Positions 25,642 to 33,012 are shown, counted from the first letter of the stretch. The stretch is DNA of 64,000 nucleotides from Sphingopyxis macrogoltabida (GCF_001314325.1 NZ_CP009429.1:2294501-2358500); one strand, 5' to 3'. Program-made: numbers and translations. The notes: generated by a model from the letters alone, not told the origin.

Positions 25642-26004
25642 ATGCTGACATCCATCCTGATCGTCGAGGACGACCCGCTCGTAGCCATCATGCTCGAAGG
25701 ATATCTCGATGCGCTCGGCTATGAGATCGCAGCCTGCTGCGAAACCGTCGCCGCCGCATTGGCCCATATCGACCCCGAACAGATCGACGCCGCGATCGTC
25801 GACGTCCATCTCGCCGATGGCGAGCTCGCCGGCCCCGTGGTCGAAGCGCTCCGCACCGCGGGCATCCCCTTCCTCGTGACGACGGGCGGCCACAATGTCG
25901 TCTCCGATCCCCGTTTCGATGGCGCCGCCATGCTCACCAAGCCGTTCAGCCTCGCCGACCTCGAGGCCGGGCTCGCGCGGCTGGCCGGCGCTACCGCAGA
26001 CTGA
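25642..26004 (+). CDS. stand-alone receiver-domain response regulator
   Basis: A 120-aa single receiver domain: VEDDPLVAIMLEGYL with the acidic pair, phospho-acceptor Asp in AAIVDVHLADG, Thr in FLVTTGG and Lys in MLTKPFS. No output domain follows, so it acts by protein contact, like the CheY-type and alphaproteobacterial stress relay proteins. No histidine kinase gene is next to it, so the partner is unknown. Confidence 0.85.
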   Translation: MLTSILIVEDDPLVAIMLEGYLDALGYEIAACCETVAAALAHIDPEQIDAAIVDVHLADGELAGPVVEALRTAGIPFLVTTGGHNVVSDPRFDGAAMLTKPFSLADLEAGLARLAGATAD

Positions 26005-26391
26005 TTTTCGCAAGCGGGCGGAACTTTCACGCCTGCCGTTCCTTTTTCCAGGGAAGGTCCGCCCGGATTCATCCCCCCCCTCGATACCGGGCGGCCCTTC
26101 CCTCCTCCCGGTCAATTCCAAAGAGAGAAGATGCGCTCTGGCCGAGCCCGCAGCGGCGCGGCGTGCGCGCGAACGGCGCGGGCCGCCGCAGCGCAAGCGG
26201 AGGCTGGGCGGCGCGGAGCGCCGGCTGCCCGCGGCGGACGCGCGCGCCCGCGCCGCAAGGAGTGCGAGGCCAGTGCGCCCGCGCGGCCCCGCATCGGCGC
26301 GACCCCTGACCGAGCCTCGCGAGGTTAGAGCGCGCTCATCAGATTGCCGCGCTCATGTCCCCGCCGGCCACGCCGGCGGGGAGCCGGAGGC
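26005..26391. other. 387-bp intergenic stretch with very GC-rich block
   Basis: No gene is supported. Bases about 26130-26300 are extremely GC-rich with CGCG-type alternation, giving spurious Arg/Ala frames on both strands. The right part contains the HU terminator at 26358-26382. Confidence 0.4.
26358..26382 (-). terminator. hairpin downstream of HU gene
   Basis: A perfect 11-bp stem TCCCCGCCGGC / GCCGGCGGGGA with a 3-nt loop, just past the stop of the HU gene at 26392. The stem is strong but no long T-run follows on the minus strand. Confidence 0.6.
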
Positions 26392-26667
26392 TCAGCCGTT
26401 GAGGCGATCCTTGACGGCCTTGGCGGCCGAGAAGCCGAGCTTTTTCTTGGCAGCGATCTGCATGGTCTCGCCGGTCGAAGGGTTGCGGCCCTCACGCGCG
26501 GCCGAGGTCGACACCTTGAACTTGCCGAAGCCGCTGATCGACACTTCTTCGCCGCTGGCAGCGGCATCGGTAATCGCGGCGATCACGGCGTCGACGGCCT
26601 TCTTGCCCTCGGCCTTCGAAAGTCCCAGCGAGGTTGCAACGCGATCCGAAAGTTCGGCCTGATTCAT
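26392..26667 (-). CDS. HU family DNA-binding protein
   Basis: A 91-aa histone-like protein, MNQAELSDRVATSLGLSKAE to KAVKDRLNG. The signature GFGKFKVSTSAAREGRNPSTGETMQI contains the beta-arm (RNPSTGE) that inserts into the DNA minor groove. It forms dimers and organises the nucleoid. ATG 26667 is used because GGAGATATTTAT precedes it and the upstream frame is low-complexity. It is a single gene with its own hairpin terminator. Which HU subunit it represents is not clear, and the sequence is close to other alphaproteobacterial HU proteins. Confidence 0.95.
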   Translation of the reverse strand: MNQAELSDRVATSLGLSKAEGKKAVDAVIAAITDAAASGEEVSISGFGKFKVSTSAAREGRNPSTGETMQIAAKKKLGFSAAKAVKDRLNG

Positions 26668-26747
26668 ATAAATATCTCCTGAGACGGCCGGGCCCACCCC
26701 GGCCGGCCAGGCGCTATAGGCGGCGCCGCGAAGCGCCGCCAGCCGCA

Positions 26748-26912
26748 TCATTGCGCCACGGCGGCGCGCACGACCTCGAGCGACTTCTCGAGCTCCTCGG
26801 ACCGATAGCCGCCCTCCTCCGCCCCGCGATCGAAGAGACCGCGGTCCTCGTCGATCAGAACGAGGATGCGCAGCGCGGCGAAGAGCTCGGCGGCGCTCGG
26901 CGGCCCCGCCAT
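26748..26912 (-). CDS. 54-aa acidic protein coupled to MNT-HEPN gene
   Basis: MAGPPSAAELFAALRILVLIDEDRG to LEVVRAAVAQ, two probable helices around a charged turn. Its ATG overlaps the stop of the MNT-HEPN fusion gene (TGATG at 26914-26910), so it is probably translated with it. It resembles no family I recognise. Its size and coupling would fit a small accessory or antitoxin-like partner, but that is only an inference. It is 80 bp upstream of the HU start. Confidence 0.5.
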   Translation of the reverse strand: MAGPPSAAELFAALRILVLIDEDRGLFDRGAEEGGYRSEELEKSLEVVRAAVAQ

Positions 26913-27841
26913 CAGCCGGCACTCCGCGCGGTGGCGGCAAGCTGCGCGATGCGCTCGCGGCAGATGGTCTCGACGATCCCGGCCAGAACCGACACGCGCT
27001 CACCGAGCCAGGCCAGCTCTTCCCCGGAGATGCGATAATGTTTCGAGTAGCGCGCCTTCACATAGGCATCCTTCAGCTTCTCGAAGCGTGCGCGATCGGC
27101 CTTGGTCTCGCTCGGCCATGCGTCGAACAGGCGATCATCGATGCGCTCGGCCTGCGTGCGCAGAAATGCGAGATTGTGGACGTGCGGAGTGTAAAAGGTA
27201 CAAACCAGCAGCGCGCAGTGGTAGTAGCTTTCGACCGCTTGATGATATTCAAATGCAGCGTGCTTGAGCAGGCCTTCGGCAGTTGCGAACTCGGCCAGCT
27301 TCTGGCGACCGTGCGCCGACGGAAGCCACTCCTCGAAATACTCCTGCGCCAGTTCCAGCGCAGCATGCGGCGTCTTCGGCTGCGGCTCGGGCAGATCGTC
27401 ATCGATCGCCTGGTAGAGCGCGATTCCGTCGCGCGCGACGTCCATGAAGAAATAGCGCCCTTCGGCGAGCCCGCGGTTCACTTCGTCGGTGCTATGGACG
27501 ATGAAGTTGACCGGGGTGCGCACCAACTTCGTCATGGTGAGCTCGCGGATCAGCCGGTCGTCGAGCTTCGACCAATATTCGACCCGGTCGGTCAGGCGTT
27601 TATCGTTGACGATGATGAGCAGGTCGTAGTCCGACTGATAGCCCTTGGCGGTGTGCGGCTCGTCGACCCAGCCGCCGCGCGCATAGCTGCCGTACAAGAT
27701 CACCTTCGAGATGCGCCCCTTGCGCTTCCAGTCCTGCGTCGCGAGTGCCAGCGCATCCTCGAATTCCTCGAAAATGATTTGCACGACGCGGCCGAGTTCG
27801 CGTTGCTTTGCGGCCGGAAGATGTTCGATACTGCTGCGCAT
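26912..27841 (-). CDS. MNT-HEPN fusion: nucleotidyltransferase plus HEPN domain
   Basis: A 309-aa protein. Residues about 45-100 carry a minimal nucleotidyltransferase active site, GSYARGGWVD (51-60) followed by SDYDLLI (70-76). Residues about 170-300 are an all-helical HEPN domain with RYSKHYRIS near the end, the HEPN R-x-H region. In separate genes, MNT and HEPN form toxin-antitoxin pairs in which MNT AMPylates the HEPN RNase. Here both are in one chain, a form common in alphaproteobacteria with no settled function. ATG 27841 is used; the longer upstream frame is unlikely. Confidence 0.85.
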   Translation of the reverse strand: MRSSIEHLPAAKQRELGRVVQIIFEEFEDALALATQDWKRKGRISKVILYGSYARGGWVDEPHTAKGYQSDYDLLIIVNDKRLTDRVEYWSKLDDRLIRELTMTKLVRTPVNFIVHSTDEVNRGLAEGRYFFMDVARDGIALYQAIDDDLPEPQPKTPHAALELAQEYFEEWLPSAHGRQKLAEFATAEGLLKHAAFEYHQAVESYYHCALLVCTFYTPHVHNLAFLRTQAERIDDRLFDAWPSETKADRARFEKLKDAYVKARYSKHYRISGEELAWLGERVSVLAGIVETICRERIAQLAATARSAG

Positions 27842-27921
27842 TGCCGTCACCCTAACAAGCTGATGCAAGGCTTGCACCCGGATTGTCGTCAGTCCGGATG
27901 CAAAACCGAGCGATCGCAATC

Positions 27922-28245
27922 TCAGTCCATCGGGTTCCAGATGATGGCGTAGCAGTCGGGATTGTCCTGCCCCGCCGCCCGGCCGAGGTTTGCGTAAAGC
28001 CGGCGTTGGCCGAACTCGGGTGCCTCAAACGCAAGCGACACATAGGTCTCTCCGGACAGCCGTCCGACGCGCAGCCAGCCCGCGCCGACGTCGACGTCGT
28101 CGGACCAGATGCGATAGTCAGGCTGGACGCGGACGTCCTTTCCACGGTTCGGACGAATTTCAATTCTCGCCTTGATCGACAAGGTCCGGATTTCTCCGAC
28201 AAAGCCTTTTTCGAATGTGCCGCAGACCATGCCGATCGCGCCCAT
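27922..28245 (-). CDS. DUF736 family protein
   Basis: A 107-aa protein, MGAIGMVCGTFEKGFVGEIRTLSIKARIEIRPN to SGETYVSLAFEAPEFGQRRLYANLGRA, ending in AIIWNPMD. DUF736 is typical of conjugative plasmids and integrative elements of rhizobia and sphingomonads; no function is established. GGAGATACATC precedes the ATG. Its presence next to a tyrosine recombinase suggests this part of the chromosome derives from an integrated element. Confidence 0.85.
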   Translation of the reverse strand: MGAIGMVCGTFEKGFVGEIRTLSIKARIEIRPNRGKDVRVQPDYRIWSDDVDVGAGWLRVGRLSGETYVSLAFEAPEFGQRRLYANLGRAAGQDNPDCYAIIWNPMD

Positions 28246-28678
28246 GATGTATCTCCTGCCGCTGCGGGCCATTCCCGCGCCGACAGGCAGGCCGCGACGC
28301 CTGCTGCGCGCCCGCACCGACAGGCCGCAGCGCAGCGGAGGATGGGCGAAGCCCATTGCGGGCGCGCTGCGCCGTGGCAGGACGGAGGCCGGGGTGGCTG
28401 CAGCAAGCAGAAGGGGCGCGATCAAAGGGACCGCAAACAAAATGGCGCCCGCCTGACGAAATGCCGGACGGGCGCCAGTTATGAAGAATTCGTCCTCGAC
28501 GAGGATGAACCCCTCTGGGTCGCACGGCGCCGCTAGATGATCAGGGCGGGCGCGGATTGTATGGAAACGCCAAATCGCGACATCGTCGGACCGAGGCTGA
28601 CCGCTGCCCTGCGGAGCGATGATGTCCCTCCAGTAGAAGGAAGCGACCAGTTGCCGCAGCCCGTGCTATTCTCACGGA
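28246..28678. other. 433-bp stretch without supported gene
   Basis: No convincing gene. A frame ending YEEFVLDEDEPLWVARRR at 28536 could be the tail of a lost element gene, but it has no proper start. GGCGCCCG (28444-28451) and CGGGCGCC (28469-28476) form an 8-bp hairpin with a long loop. Confidence 0.4.
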
Positions 28679-28924
28679 ATGAGTCATGCCCTGGAACGAG
28701 TCGCTCGCGCGTTATGTAAACTGGACGGTCATCCGGCGGGGGCAACGATGGACGGTAAGCCGCTATGGCAAGACTATTTGCCCGAAGCGAGAGCCGCCCT
28801 CATGGCGCTGCGTGAGCCGGATGCCACGATGATCGATGCAGCTCGTCAAAAGGCTGCCGAAAACATCAAGCTTGATTTTGCCGAAATCCATCGAGCTGTA
28901 ATCGACGCGGCTCTTTTGGAGTGA
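28679..28924 (+). CDS. 81-aa hypothetical protein, paralogue of 22347 gene
   Basis: MSHALERVARALCKLDGHPAGATMDGKPLWQDYLPEARAALMALREPDATM to RAVIDAALLE. It matches, in order, the protein at 22347-22616: LERVAR, a central LWxxYxxxAxAxLxxLREPxAxM block and an IxAAxxE tail. The block is all helical. No known domain. It stands alone near the recombinase, so it may have moved with an element, while the other copy sits in a stress operon. Confidence 0.6.
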   Translation: MSHALERVARALCKLDGHPAGATMDGKPLWQDYLPEARAALMALREPDATMIDAARQKAAENIKLDFAEIHRAVIDAALLE

Positions 28925-29001
28925 TAATGCCAGGTCATCGTTCAATGTCCCGCGCTGCCTTTTGGAAAGTGGCCGTTTGGAGACTGACCGCTTTTAGGGG
29001 T

Positions 29002-29023
29002 CAAACAAAGAGAGCGGACGTTC
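29002..29023. repeat. imperfect direct repeat, copy 1
   Basis: CAAACAAAGAGAGCGGACGTTC (22 bp with two differences from the copy at 29789-29810). It lies about 50 bp past the stop of the intact recombinase gene. The second copy occupies the same position relative to a truncated recombinase tail, which points to a tandem duplication that later decayed. Confidence 0.55.
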
Positions 29024-29070
29024 CGTCACGAGCTAGAACGCTCGCTCTCTAGGATACCGCAATTTGCTGG

Positions 29071-29700
29071 TTAGACTTCGATGCCTTCCGCGAGGGTCAA
29101 TGCATCTTCAACATCGACGCCGAGGTATCGCACCGTATTTTCAATCTTGGTGTGCCCGAGCAGAATCTGCACCGCACGCAAATTCCCGGTCGCCTTGTAA
29201 ATGATCGACGCCTTTGTTCTGCGCAACGAATGAGTCCCATAGTCTTCGCTTCGGAGTCCAACCGCGGTGACCCATTCGTCAACGAGCCGAGCATACTGTC
29301 GCGTGCTCATATGCGCCGAGTGATCGATGCGGCTCGGGAACGCATAGTCCTCGATCGATCCACCGCGCCGCTCAAGCCATGCCAAGAGGCTTCCACGAGC
29401 ATCCGACATGATCTCGAACTGAACTGGCCGACCGGTCTTCTGCTGAATCACCATCGCCCGTGTTCTCAACTCACCGCCGGTGACAAGGTCGCCGATCCTG
29501 ATCTTCACCAGATCGCAGCCTCTCAGTTTGCTGTCGATCGCAAGATCGAAAAGTGCCCTGTCTCGAAGCCGATGCTCTCGATCCAGGTGAAAGCGAATAG
29601 CCCAAATCTGCCGTGGTTTTAACGGCCGCTTTGCGCCAACCTTTCGACCGGCATTCCACGCCGGTCGTGGAGGTAAATAGTCGAATTCTGACCTACCCAT
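29071..29700 (-). CDS. short tyrosine recombinase/integrase
   Basis: A 209-aa tyrosine recombinase with the catalytic residues Arg60 (KLRGCDLVKI), His157 and Arg160 (THSLRRTKA), His183 (LLGHTKIENT) and the nucleophile Tyr192. The usual N-terminal core-binding (SAM-like) domain is absent, giving the compact form frequent in alphaproteobacteria. ATG 29700 is used. The C-terminus is LAEGIEV. The neighbouring DUF736, DUF3892 and antitoxin-like genes suggest it belongs to an integrated element; no att site could be proved. Confidence 0.85.
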   Translation of the reverse strand: MGRSEFDYLPPRPAWNAGRKVGAKRPLKPRQIWAIRFHLDREHRLRDRALFDLAIDSKLRGCDLVKIRIGDLVTGGELRTRAMVIQQKTGRPVQFEIMSDARGSLLAWLERRGGSIEDYAFPSRIDHSAHMSTRQYARLVDEWVTAVGLRSEDYGTHSLRRTKASIIYKATGNLRAVQILLGHTKIENTVRYLGVDVEDALTLAEGIEV

Positions 29701-29788
29701 GATCGTTCTCCTGTGGCCAAAATGGCCAAAAAGGGAAACGCATGGATCAAGCCGGTTGGCCGCTTGCAGCCAGCCAGCTTTGGGGCCC

Positions 29789-29810
29789 CAAACAGCGAGA
29801 GCGGACGTTC
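29789..29810. repeat. imperfect direct repeat, copy 2
   Basis: CAAACAGCGAGAGCGGACGTTC, 20 of 22 identical to the copy at 29002-29023. It is about 50 bp from the recombinase-tail remnant at 29859-29882. Confidence 0.55.
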
Positions 29811-29858
29811 GGACTGCCCACGCGTTCACTCCAGTTCATGTGATGCGTTCGCTGTCGG

Positions 29859-29882
29859 TCAGACTTCAATTCCCTCGGCCAC
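29859..29882 (-). pseudogene. remnant tail of a second recombinase gene
   Basis: The minus strand reads V-A-E-G-I-E-V-stop, nearly identical to the last residues of the intact recombinase (A-E-G-I-E-V-stop). Nothing upstream continues the gene. With the repeat at 29789-29810 it looks like the 3' scar of a lost tandem copy. The rest of 29701-30001 has no gene. Confidence 0.45.
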
Positions 29883-30001
29883 ATGGCCGACGGAAAAACG
29901 TTCGATCGATGCGTTCGATCGATACACAAGTCCTGATTCAAGCCTCGCTGTTTCCCGTTTCCGCCGTTGAACCGGTATGGGCCGAAACTGAAATTCCAGA
30001 C

Positions 30002-30271
30002 CTAAAAACGGGGCAGCGAGAGCAAGGCAACGGGCGGAAAAGCCCCGCTTTTTATGGTCAGGTAATAGCGCCGCGACGAACCTTGCTCCCTGGCGATCAC
30101 ATCAATCTGCTCATTCTGAAACCACACCCAGAAGCGATGCGTCCCCGCGTTGATCCAGTCGACGATCTGATCGGCGAGAAACAGGCTCTCGCCTACCTTC
30201 ACCGCGGCGATATGATGGGTCCGGCCATTACCGGTACCTTCGCGGACGGCGATAATCTCATAGTCGGCCAT
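30002..30271 (-). CDS. DUF3892-type protein
   Basis: An 89-aa protein with the DUF3892 layout: an N-terminal beta strand with a His pair (MADYEIIAVREGTGNGRTHHIAAVKVG), a helix (LADQIVDWINAGTHRFWVWF), then RYYLTIKSGAFPPVALLSLPRF. The family is small and of unknown function. GTCACGATATGG upstream gives a weak ribosome site. It is downstream of the antitoxin-like gene on the same strand, probably part of the same unit. Confidence 0.65.
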   Translation of the reverse strand: MADYEIIAVREGTGNGRTHHIAAVKVGESLFLADQIVDWINAGTHRFWVWFQNEQIDVIAREQGSSRRYYLTIKSGAFPPVALLSLPRF

Positions 30272-30303
30272 ATCGTGACGTCCGATCCTCTTGCGCGGGC
30301 CAG

Positions 30304-30537
30304 CTAGTAGCGAACCGGAACGATGCGGATCCGGTCGATAGCGCCAGGGGACGCTCGCGACCGGGCGATGGCAGCGGCGCGAAGCTCATCGAGAGCGATG
30401 ACTTCATAGCCGTTTTCGTCGGGCTGCATGGGAAGATCGGTTTCGACGACGAGAATGACCTTTCGCGCAAGGCCGTCGATCTCCCACTCGAACCAGCAGC
30501 GGACGATGTGACTGGCACCTGCTCGATCATCCTCCAT
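30304..30537 (-). CDS. 77-aa hypothetical protein
   Basis: From ATG 30537: MEDDRAGASHIVRCWFEWEIDGLARKVILVVETDLPMQPDENGYEVIALDELRAAAIARS to RIRIVPVRY. An earlier ATG (30546) is possible. The sequence overlaps the stop of the MbcA-type gene, suggesting coupling. The strand-rich start and helix fit a small alpha-beta fold, but no family is recognised. It is not a RES-domain toxin (too short, no conserved Arg/Glu/Ser pattern visible). Confidence 0.5.
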   Translation of the reverse strand: MEDDRAGASHIVRCWFEWEIDGLARKVILVVETDLPMQPDENGYEVIALDELRAAAIARSRASPGAIDRIRIVPVRY

Positions 30538-30829
30538 GCGGCGCATCCCGGACAAGGGATCGTGCGCGAAGCTCGCGCTCGACGCTGGCATAGCCGGCGT
30601 CGCTTCGCGTCGCGACCGCGATGGGACGCCCGCTCAGAATGGTGTCTTCGGTGTTGAGAAAGTCGAGCGCCGCGTCGCGTCCGCCAAGCAGTTGGAACGC
30701 GAGCGCGCTGATCGCGCCCTGCCGCTGCGCATCCTCCGGCGCAAGGGGTATGACCTTGCGATTTCGCCGAAACGGGTTTGTACGCGCGCGCGCCGAAGCG
30801 GTACGCGGCTTATCCTGCTCAGACGTCAT
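30527..30829 (-). CDS. MbcA/ParS/Xre-type antitoxin domain protein
   Basis: A 100-aa protein from ATG 30829. Residues about 45-95 (LAFQLLGGRDAALDFLNTEDTILSGRPIAVATRSDAGYASVERELRAR) match the DUF2384 toxin-binding domain of MbcA/ParS/Xre antitoxins; the N-terminal part is basic (RARTNPFRRNRKVIP). These antitoxins normally pair with a RES-domain toxin. None is recognisable next to it, so this is an orphan or has an unusual partner, perhaps the 30304 gene. The start overlaps the upstream gene by 11 nt. Confidence 0.75.
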   Translation of the reverse strand: MTSEQDKPRTASARARTNPFRRNRKVIPLAPEDAQRQGAISALAFQLLGGRDAALDFLNTEDTILSGRPIAVATRSDAGYASVERELRARSLVRDAPHGG

Positions 30830-31460
30830 TGGCTTGTCTTCCTTCGGCTCCACTGCTGGAGTCTTGGCGCCGGAGCGCGGCACGCGCGTCGTCGATATTC
30901 GAATATCGGAATGGCCCGACCCGGAATTGGTCCACATATGTGTGGACGATGCCTGCTTCCGATAGCGACCGGAATGGCTGGAGGTGCACCGCATCGGCTG
31001 GATGCAAATTGGGCAAGGCGGGCAATCTGGCCGCAAGCGCGGCCAAGCTGTCCTCGTCGAGACCAAGCGCGCGGTAGATGTCGCGTCCGATAACCCAGAT
31101 ATCCTCCTGGACCGCGGCAAGCCGGCCGACAACGTCCTCCAGACCGAAGGCGGCCCTTTCCTCCTCGGTCATCGCCAGCGCCTCGTTGACGAGCAACTCG
31201 GCAATCAGCGTGTCGCCAAGGAAAACCGGATAGTCGGTTGCCGGCTCGGAAACCGGAGGGTCAGCCTTCGGACCAACATGTTCCGGCGCGATAACCGCTG
31301 CAAAGCCGTCCGCCAGGCCACGGCGCTCGCGATACTCGTTGATCCGCTTCGCATAATAGCGGGGCAGATCGAAGTTCGGAAGCAAGTGACCGTCGCGCCG
31401 GGCCTGGCTCACCGCCATGAGCGCCATCTGGTGATGATAGAGAAGTTGGTTTAGATCCAT
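30819..31460 (-). CDS. 213-aa hypothetical protein upstream of antitoxin-like gene
   Basis: MDLNQLLYHHQMALMAVSQARRDG begins with a helix containing paired His residues, followed by DLPRYYAKRINEYRERRGL. This LNQLLxxHQ-type opening recurs in small alphaproteobacterial proteins. A middle region (FLGDTLIAELLVNEALAMTEEERAAFGLEDVVGRLAAVQEDIWVIGRDIYRALGLDE) is helical and acidic. The stop overlaps the antitoxin-like start by 11 nt, so it is the best candidate for that protein's partner, but it shows no RES signature. Function unknown. Confidence 0.55.
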   Translation of the reverse strand: MDLNQLLYHHQMALMAVSQARRDGHLLPNFDLPRYYAKRINEYRERRGLADGFAAVIAPEHVGPKADPPVSEPATDYPVFLGDTLIAELLVNEALAMTEEERAAFGLEDVVGRLAAVQEDIWVIGRDIYRALGLDEDSLAALAARLPALPNLHPADAVHLQPFRSLSEAGIVHTYVDQFRVGPFRYSNIDDARAALRRQDSSSGAEGRQANDV

Positions 31461-31668
31461 ATCTGCTCCCTTTTGCGGGAGCGCGATCGTCTCTCAGTCA
31501 CCGGCATGCAGTGCCAAACCGGCGATAGCCTCATGTGGGCGTCCCGATGCTGCATTACAAGCCATATGCATGTCTAAATGTCCCGATCGAACCTCAGGCG
31601 CCTGGGCGAGCATCGACTTCCTGCTCTCGGCCGACTATTTGTCGACAAACTGAAAGCCAAGGAATTCC

Positions 31669-31825
31669 TTGATTTTTTGAGATCGCTGCCTTATATGCAG
31701 ATCGCTAACGTCGCCTGCGACGGAAATTTGATGCCCCCGCGGGGGTCGCTTCTTCCCTTCTCACGCTTCCAGCTCTGCCGGTGCTTTTGCCGGCGGATAC
31801 CCTGTTTTCGTGAAAGGAAACATCC
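31669..31825 (+). promoter_or_regulatory. promoter and long leader of cold-shock gene
   Basis: TTGATT (31669-31674), a 17-bp spacer and TATATG (31692-31697) give a good sigma-70-type promoter and a leader of about 120 nt before the csp start at 31826. CCCCCGCGGGGG (around 31735-31746) is a perfect self-complementary block in the leader. Long leaders with structure are typical of cold-shock mRNAs. Upstream (31461-31668) no gene is seen. Confidence 0.5.
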
Positions 31826-32032
31826 ATGCCGATCGGCAACGTCAAATTCTTCAACAGCGACAAGGGCTATGGCTTCATCGCAGCCGCGGATGGCTCGGGC
31901 GACAGCTTCGTCCACATCACCGCCGTCGAGCGCGCCGGGATGGCGACGCTGAACAAGGACCAGCGCCTCAGCTACGACCTTGAGACCGGCCGTGACGGCA
32001 AGGTTTCGGCCGTAAATCTCGAAACGGCCTGA
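31826..32032 (+). CDS. CspA-family cold-shock protein
   Basis: A 68-aa single OB-fold protein, [41 protein letters not shown]1 is KGYGFI and RNP2 is SFVHI, the aromatic nucleic-acid contacts. It binds single-stranded RNA or DNA and melts structure at low temperature. AAAGGAA precedes the ATG. It is followed by an infA paralogue 8 bp later, so both are probably on one transcript. The full family length is present. Confidence 0.95.
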   Translation: MPIGNVKFFNSDKGYGFIAAADGSGDSFVHITAVERAGMATLNKDQRLSYDLETGRDGKVSAVNLETA

Positions 32033-32040
32033 CGCGTCGG

Positions 32041-32295
32041 GTGGCCAAGGAAGAGCTCCTCACCTTCGACGGGATGATCGACGAGATTCTGCCCGACGGG
32101 CGCTTTCGCGTCGAACTCGAAAATGGCCACCGGCTCATTGCCTACACCGCCGGACGGATGCGGCGTTTCCGCATCCGCTCGGTGGTGGGCGATGCCGTGC
32201 GCGTCGAAATGACGCCCTATGATCTGACCAAGGGCCGCATCGTCTATCGCGATCGCGGCCCCGGCAATCCGGGCGCCGCAGGCAAGCGGCGCTGA
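32041..32295 (+). CDS. infA: translation initiation factor IF-1
   Basis: An 84-aa OB-fold protein from GTG 32041 (AAACGGCC region upstream, no strong ribosome site). The core [47 protein letters not shown] matches IF-1, which binds the 30S A site. The Arg-rich tail ([15 protein letters not shown]) is longer than usual. Its position directly behind a cold-shock gene suggests a cold-inducible or secondary copy; the essential copy may be elsewhere. The tight 8-bp gap supports an operon. Confidence 0.9.
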   Translation: MAKEELLTFDGMIDEILPDGRFRVELENGHRLIAYTAGRMRRFRIRSVVGDAVRVEMTPYDLTKGRIVYRDRGPGNPGAAGKRR

Positions 32296-32318
32296 CACTA
32301 ATATTCAAGAAGACCAAC

Positions 32319-32459
32319 ATGTTTCAGAGTAATATCTACCCCGGCCTTACAGGCCTTTCACAGGCAGGGAGGCCGATACGCCTCCGCCCGCAGGCTCGGC
32401 GCTCGCCGACGTTATCGCGCCGCGAACTCCGCCGTCTCATCGCCGACATGATCGACTGA
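32319..32459 (+). CDS. 46-aa basic small protein
   Basis: ATG 32319 to TGA 32459: MFQSNIYPGLTGLSQAGRPIRLRPQARR, then SPTLSRRELRRLIADMID. The final segment is a strongly amphipathic basic helix. It sits 23 bp after infA and 16 bp before the next gene, in the same direction, with AAGAAG upstream. The regular spacing and composition favour a real gene. No family is recognised; it could be RNA-binding. Confidence 0.5.
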   Translation: MFQSNIYPGLTGLSQAGRPIRLRPQARRSPTLSRRELRRLIADMID

Positions 32460-32475
32460 TCGAAAGGACCTCACC

Positions 32476-32688
32476 GTGGCCGCTACAGCAACAAGCGTTC
32501 ATTATCGCGAGCAGGCGGAACGGTGCGAGGCCGAAGCCGCTGCAGCCGAGCTGACGCAGGTGCGTGATCGCAGCCTGCGCTCGGCCGCGGCCTGGCATGC
32601 CATGGCGGTTCGCCAGCTGAAGTCCGAAAAGGCGCGAGCCGAAAGAGACCATCTCGCGAACGAGGTGCGCAAGCAATGCCTCGCATGA
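32476..32688 (+). CDS. 70-aa helical hypothetical protein
   Basis: GTG 32476 with AAAGGA upstream: MAATATSVHYREQAERCEAEAAAAELTQVRDRSLRSAAAWHAMAVRQLKSEKARA. It is a single long charged helix pattern with HYREQAERCEAEAAAAEL at the start and AAAWHAMA later, a type frequent in sphingomonads and rhizobia. No activity is known. It may be cotranscribed with csp and infA. Confidence 0.6.
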   Translation: MAATATSVHYREQAERCEAEAAAAELTQVRDRSLRSAAAWHAMAVRQLKSEKARAERDHLANEVRKQCLA

Positions 32689-32756
32689 TCGATGGTTCGG
32701 CAACGCCATCCTAACGCTTCGGATTGCAGCTCCGAATATCTAGCCGGGAGATCTTG

Positions 32757-32915
32757 ATGTACACACCAATGTCTTCGGGTGGCAAAAAAGGTCCCACCAA
32801 GCGGAGGCCAGGCCGGCCGGCGACCGAAGCACCACCCCATCCCGATCCAACACGGCGTCTTCCGGATCCCATCGGGCAGAAGAATGGCTACACACCAAAG
32901 CCTACCCTCCAATAG
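32757..32915 (+). CDS. possible 52-aa basic protein
   Basis: ATG 32757: MYTPMSSGGKKGPTKRRPGRPATEAPPHPDP, then TRRLPDPIGQKNGYTPKPTLQ. GGGAG lies about eight bases upstream. The product is Pro/Lys/Arg-rich and probably disordered. Nothing in the sequence proves it is expressed; the rest of 32689-33047 contains only the ars operators. Confidence 0.25.
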   Translation: MYTPMSSGGKKGPTKRRPGRPATEAPPHPDPTRRLPDPIGQKNGYTPKPTLQ

Positions 32916-32990
32916 TTGTTCCATATCGTCGGTAGCCGGGCGAACTCTCCTATATTGCCCGAGCCGAGTTACCGGCCAGCCTGCCCGACC

Positions 32991-33008
32991 TATCGGATAT
33001 TTCCGATA
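32991..33008. promoter_or_regulatory. ArsR-type operator 1
   Basis: TATCGGA (32991-32997) and TCCGATA (33002-33008), a perfect 7-bp inverted repeat with a 4-bp gap, about 40 bp before the arsR start. Confidence 0.65.
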
Positions 33009-33012
33009 TGAA

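Noticed and set aside
26112-26328. Arg/Ala-rich frames on both strands
   Set aside because: Extremely GC-rich block; frames open on both strands and look like low-complexity artefacts.
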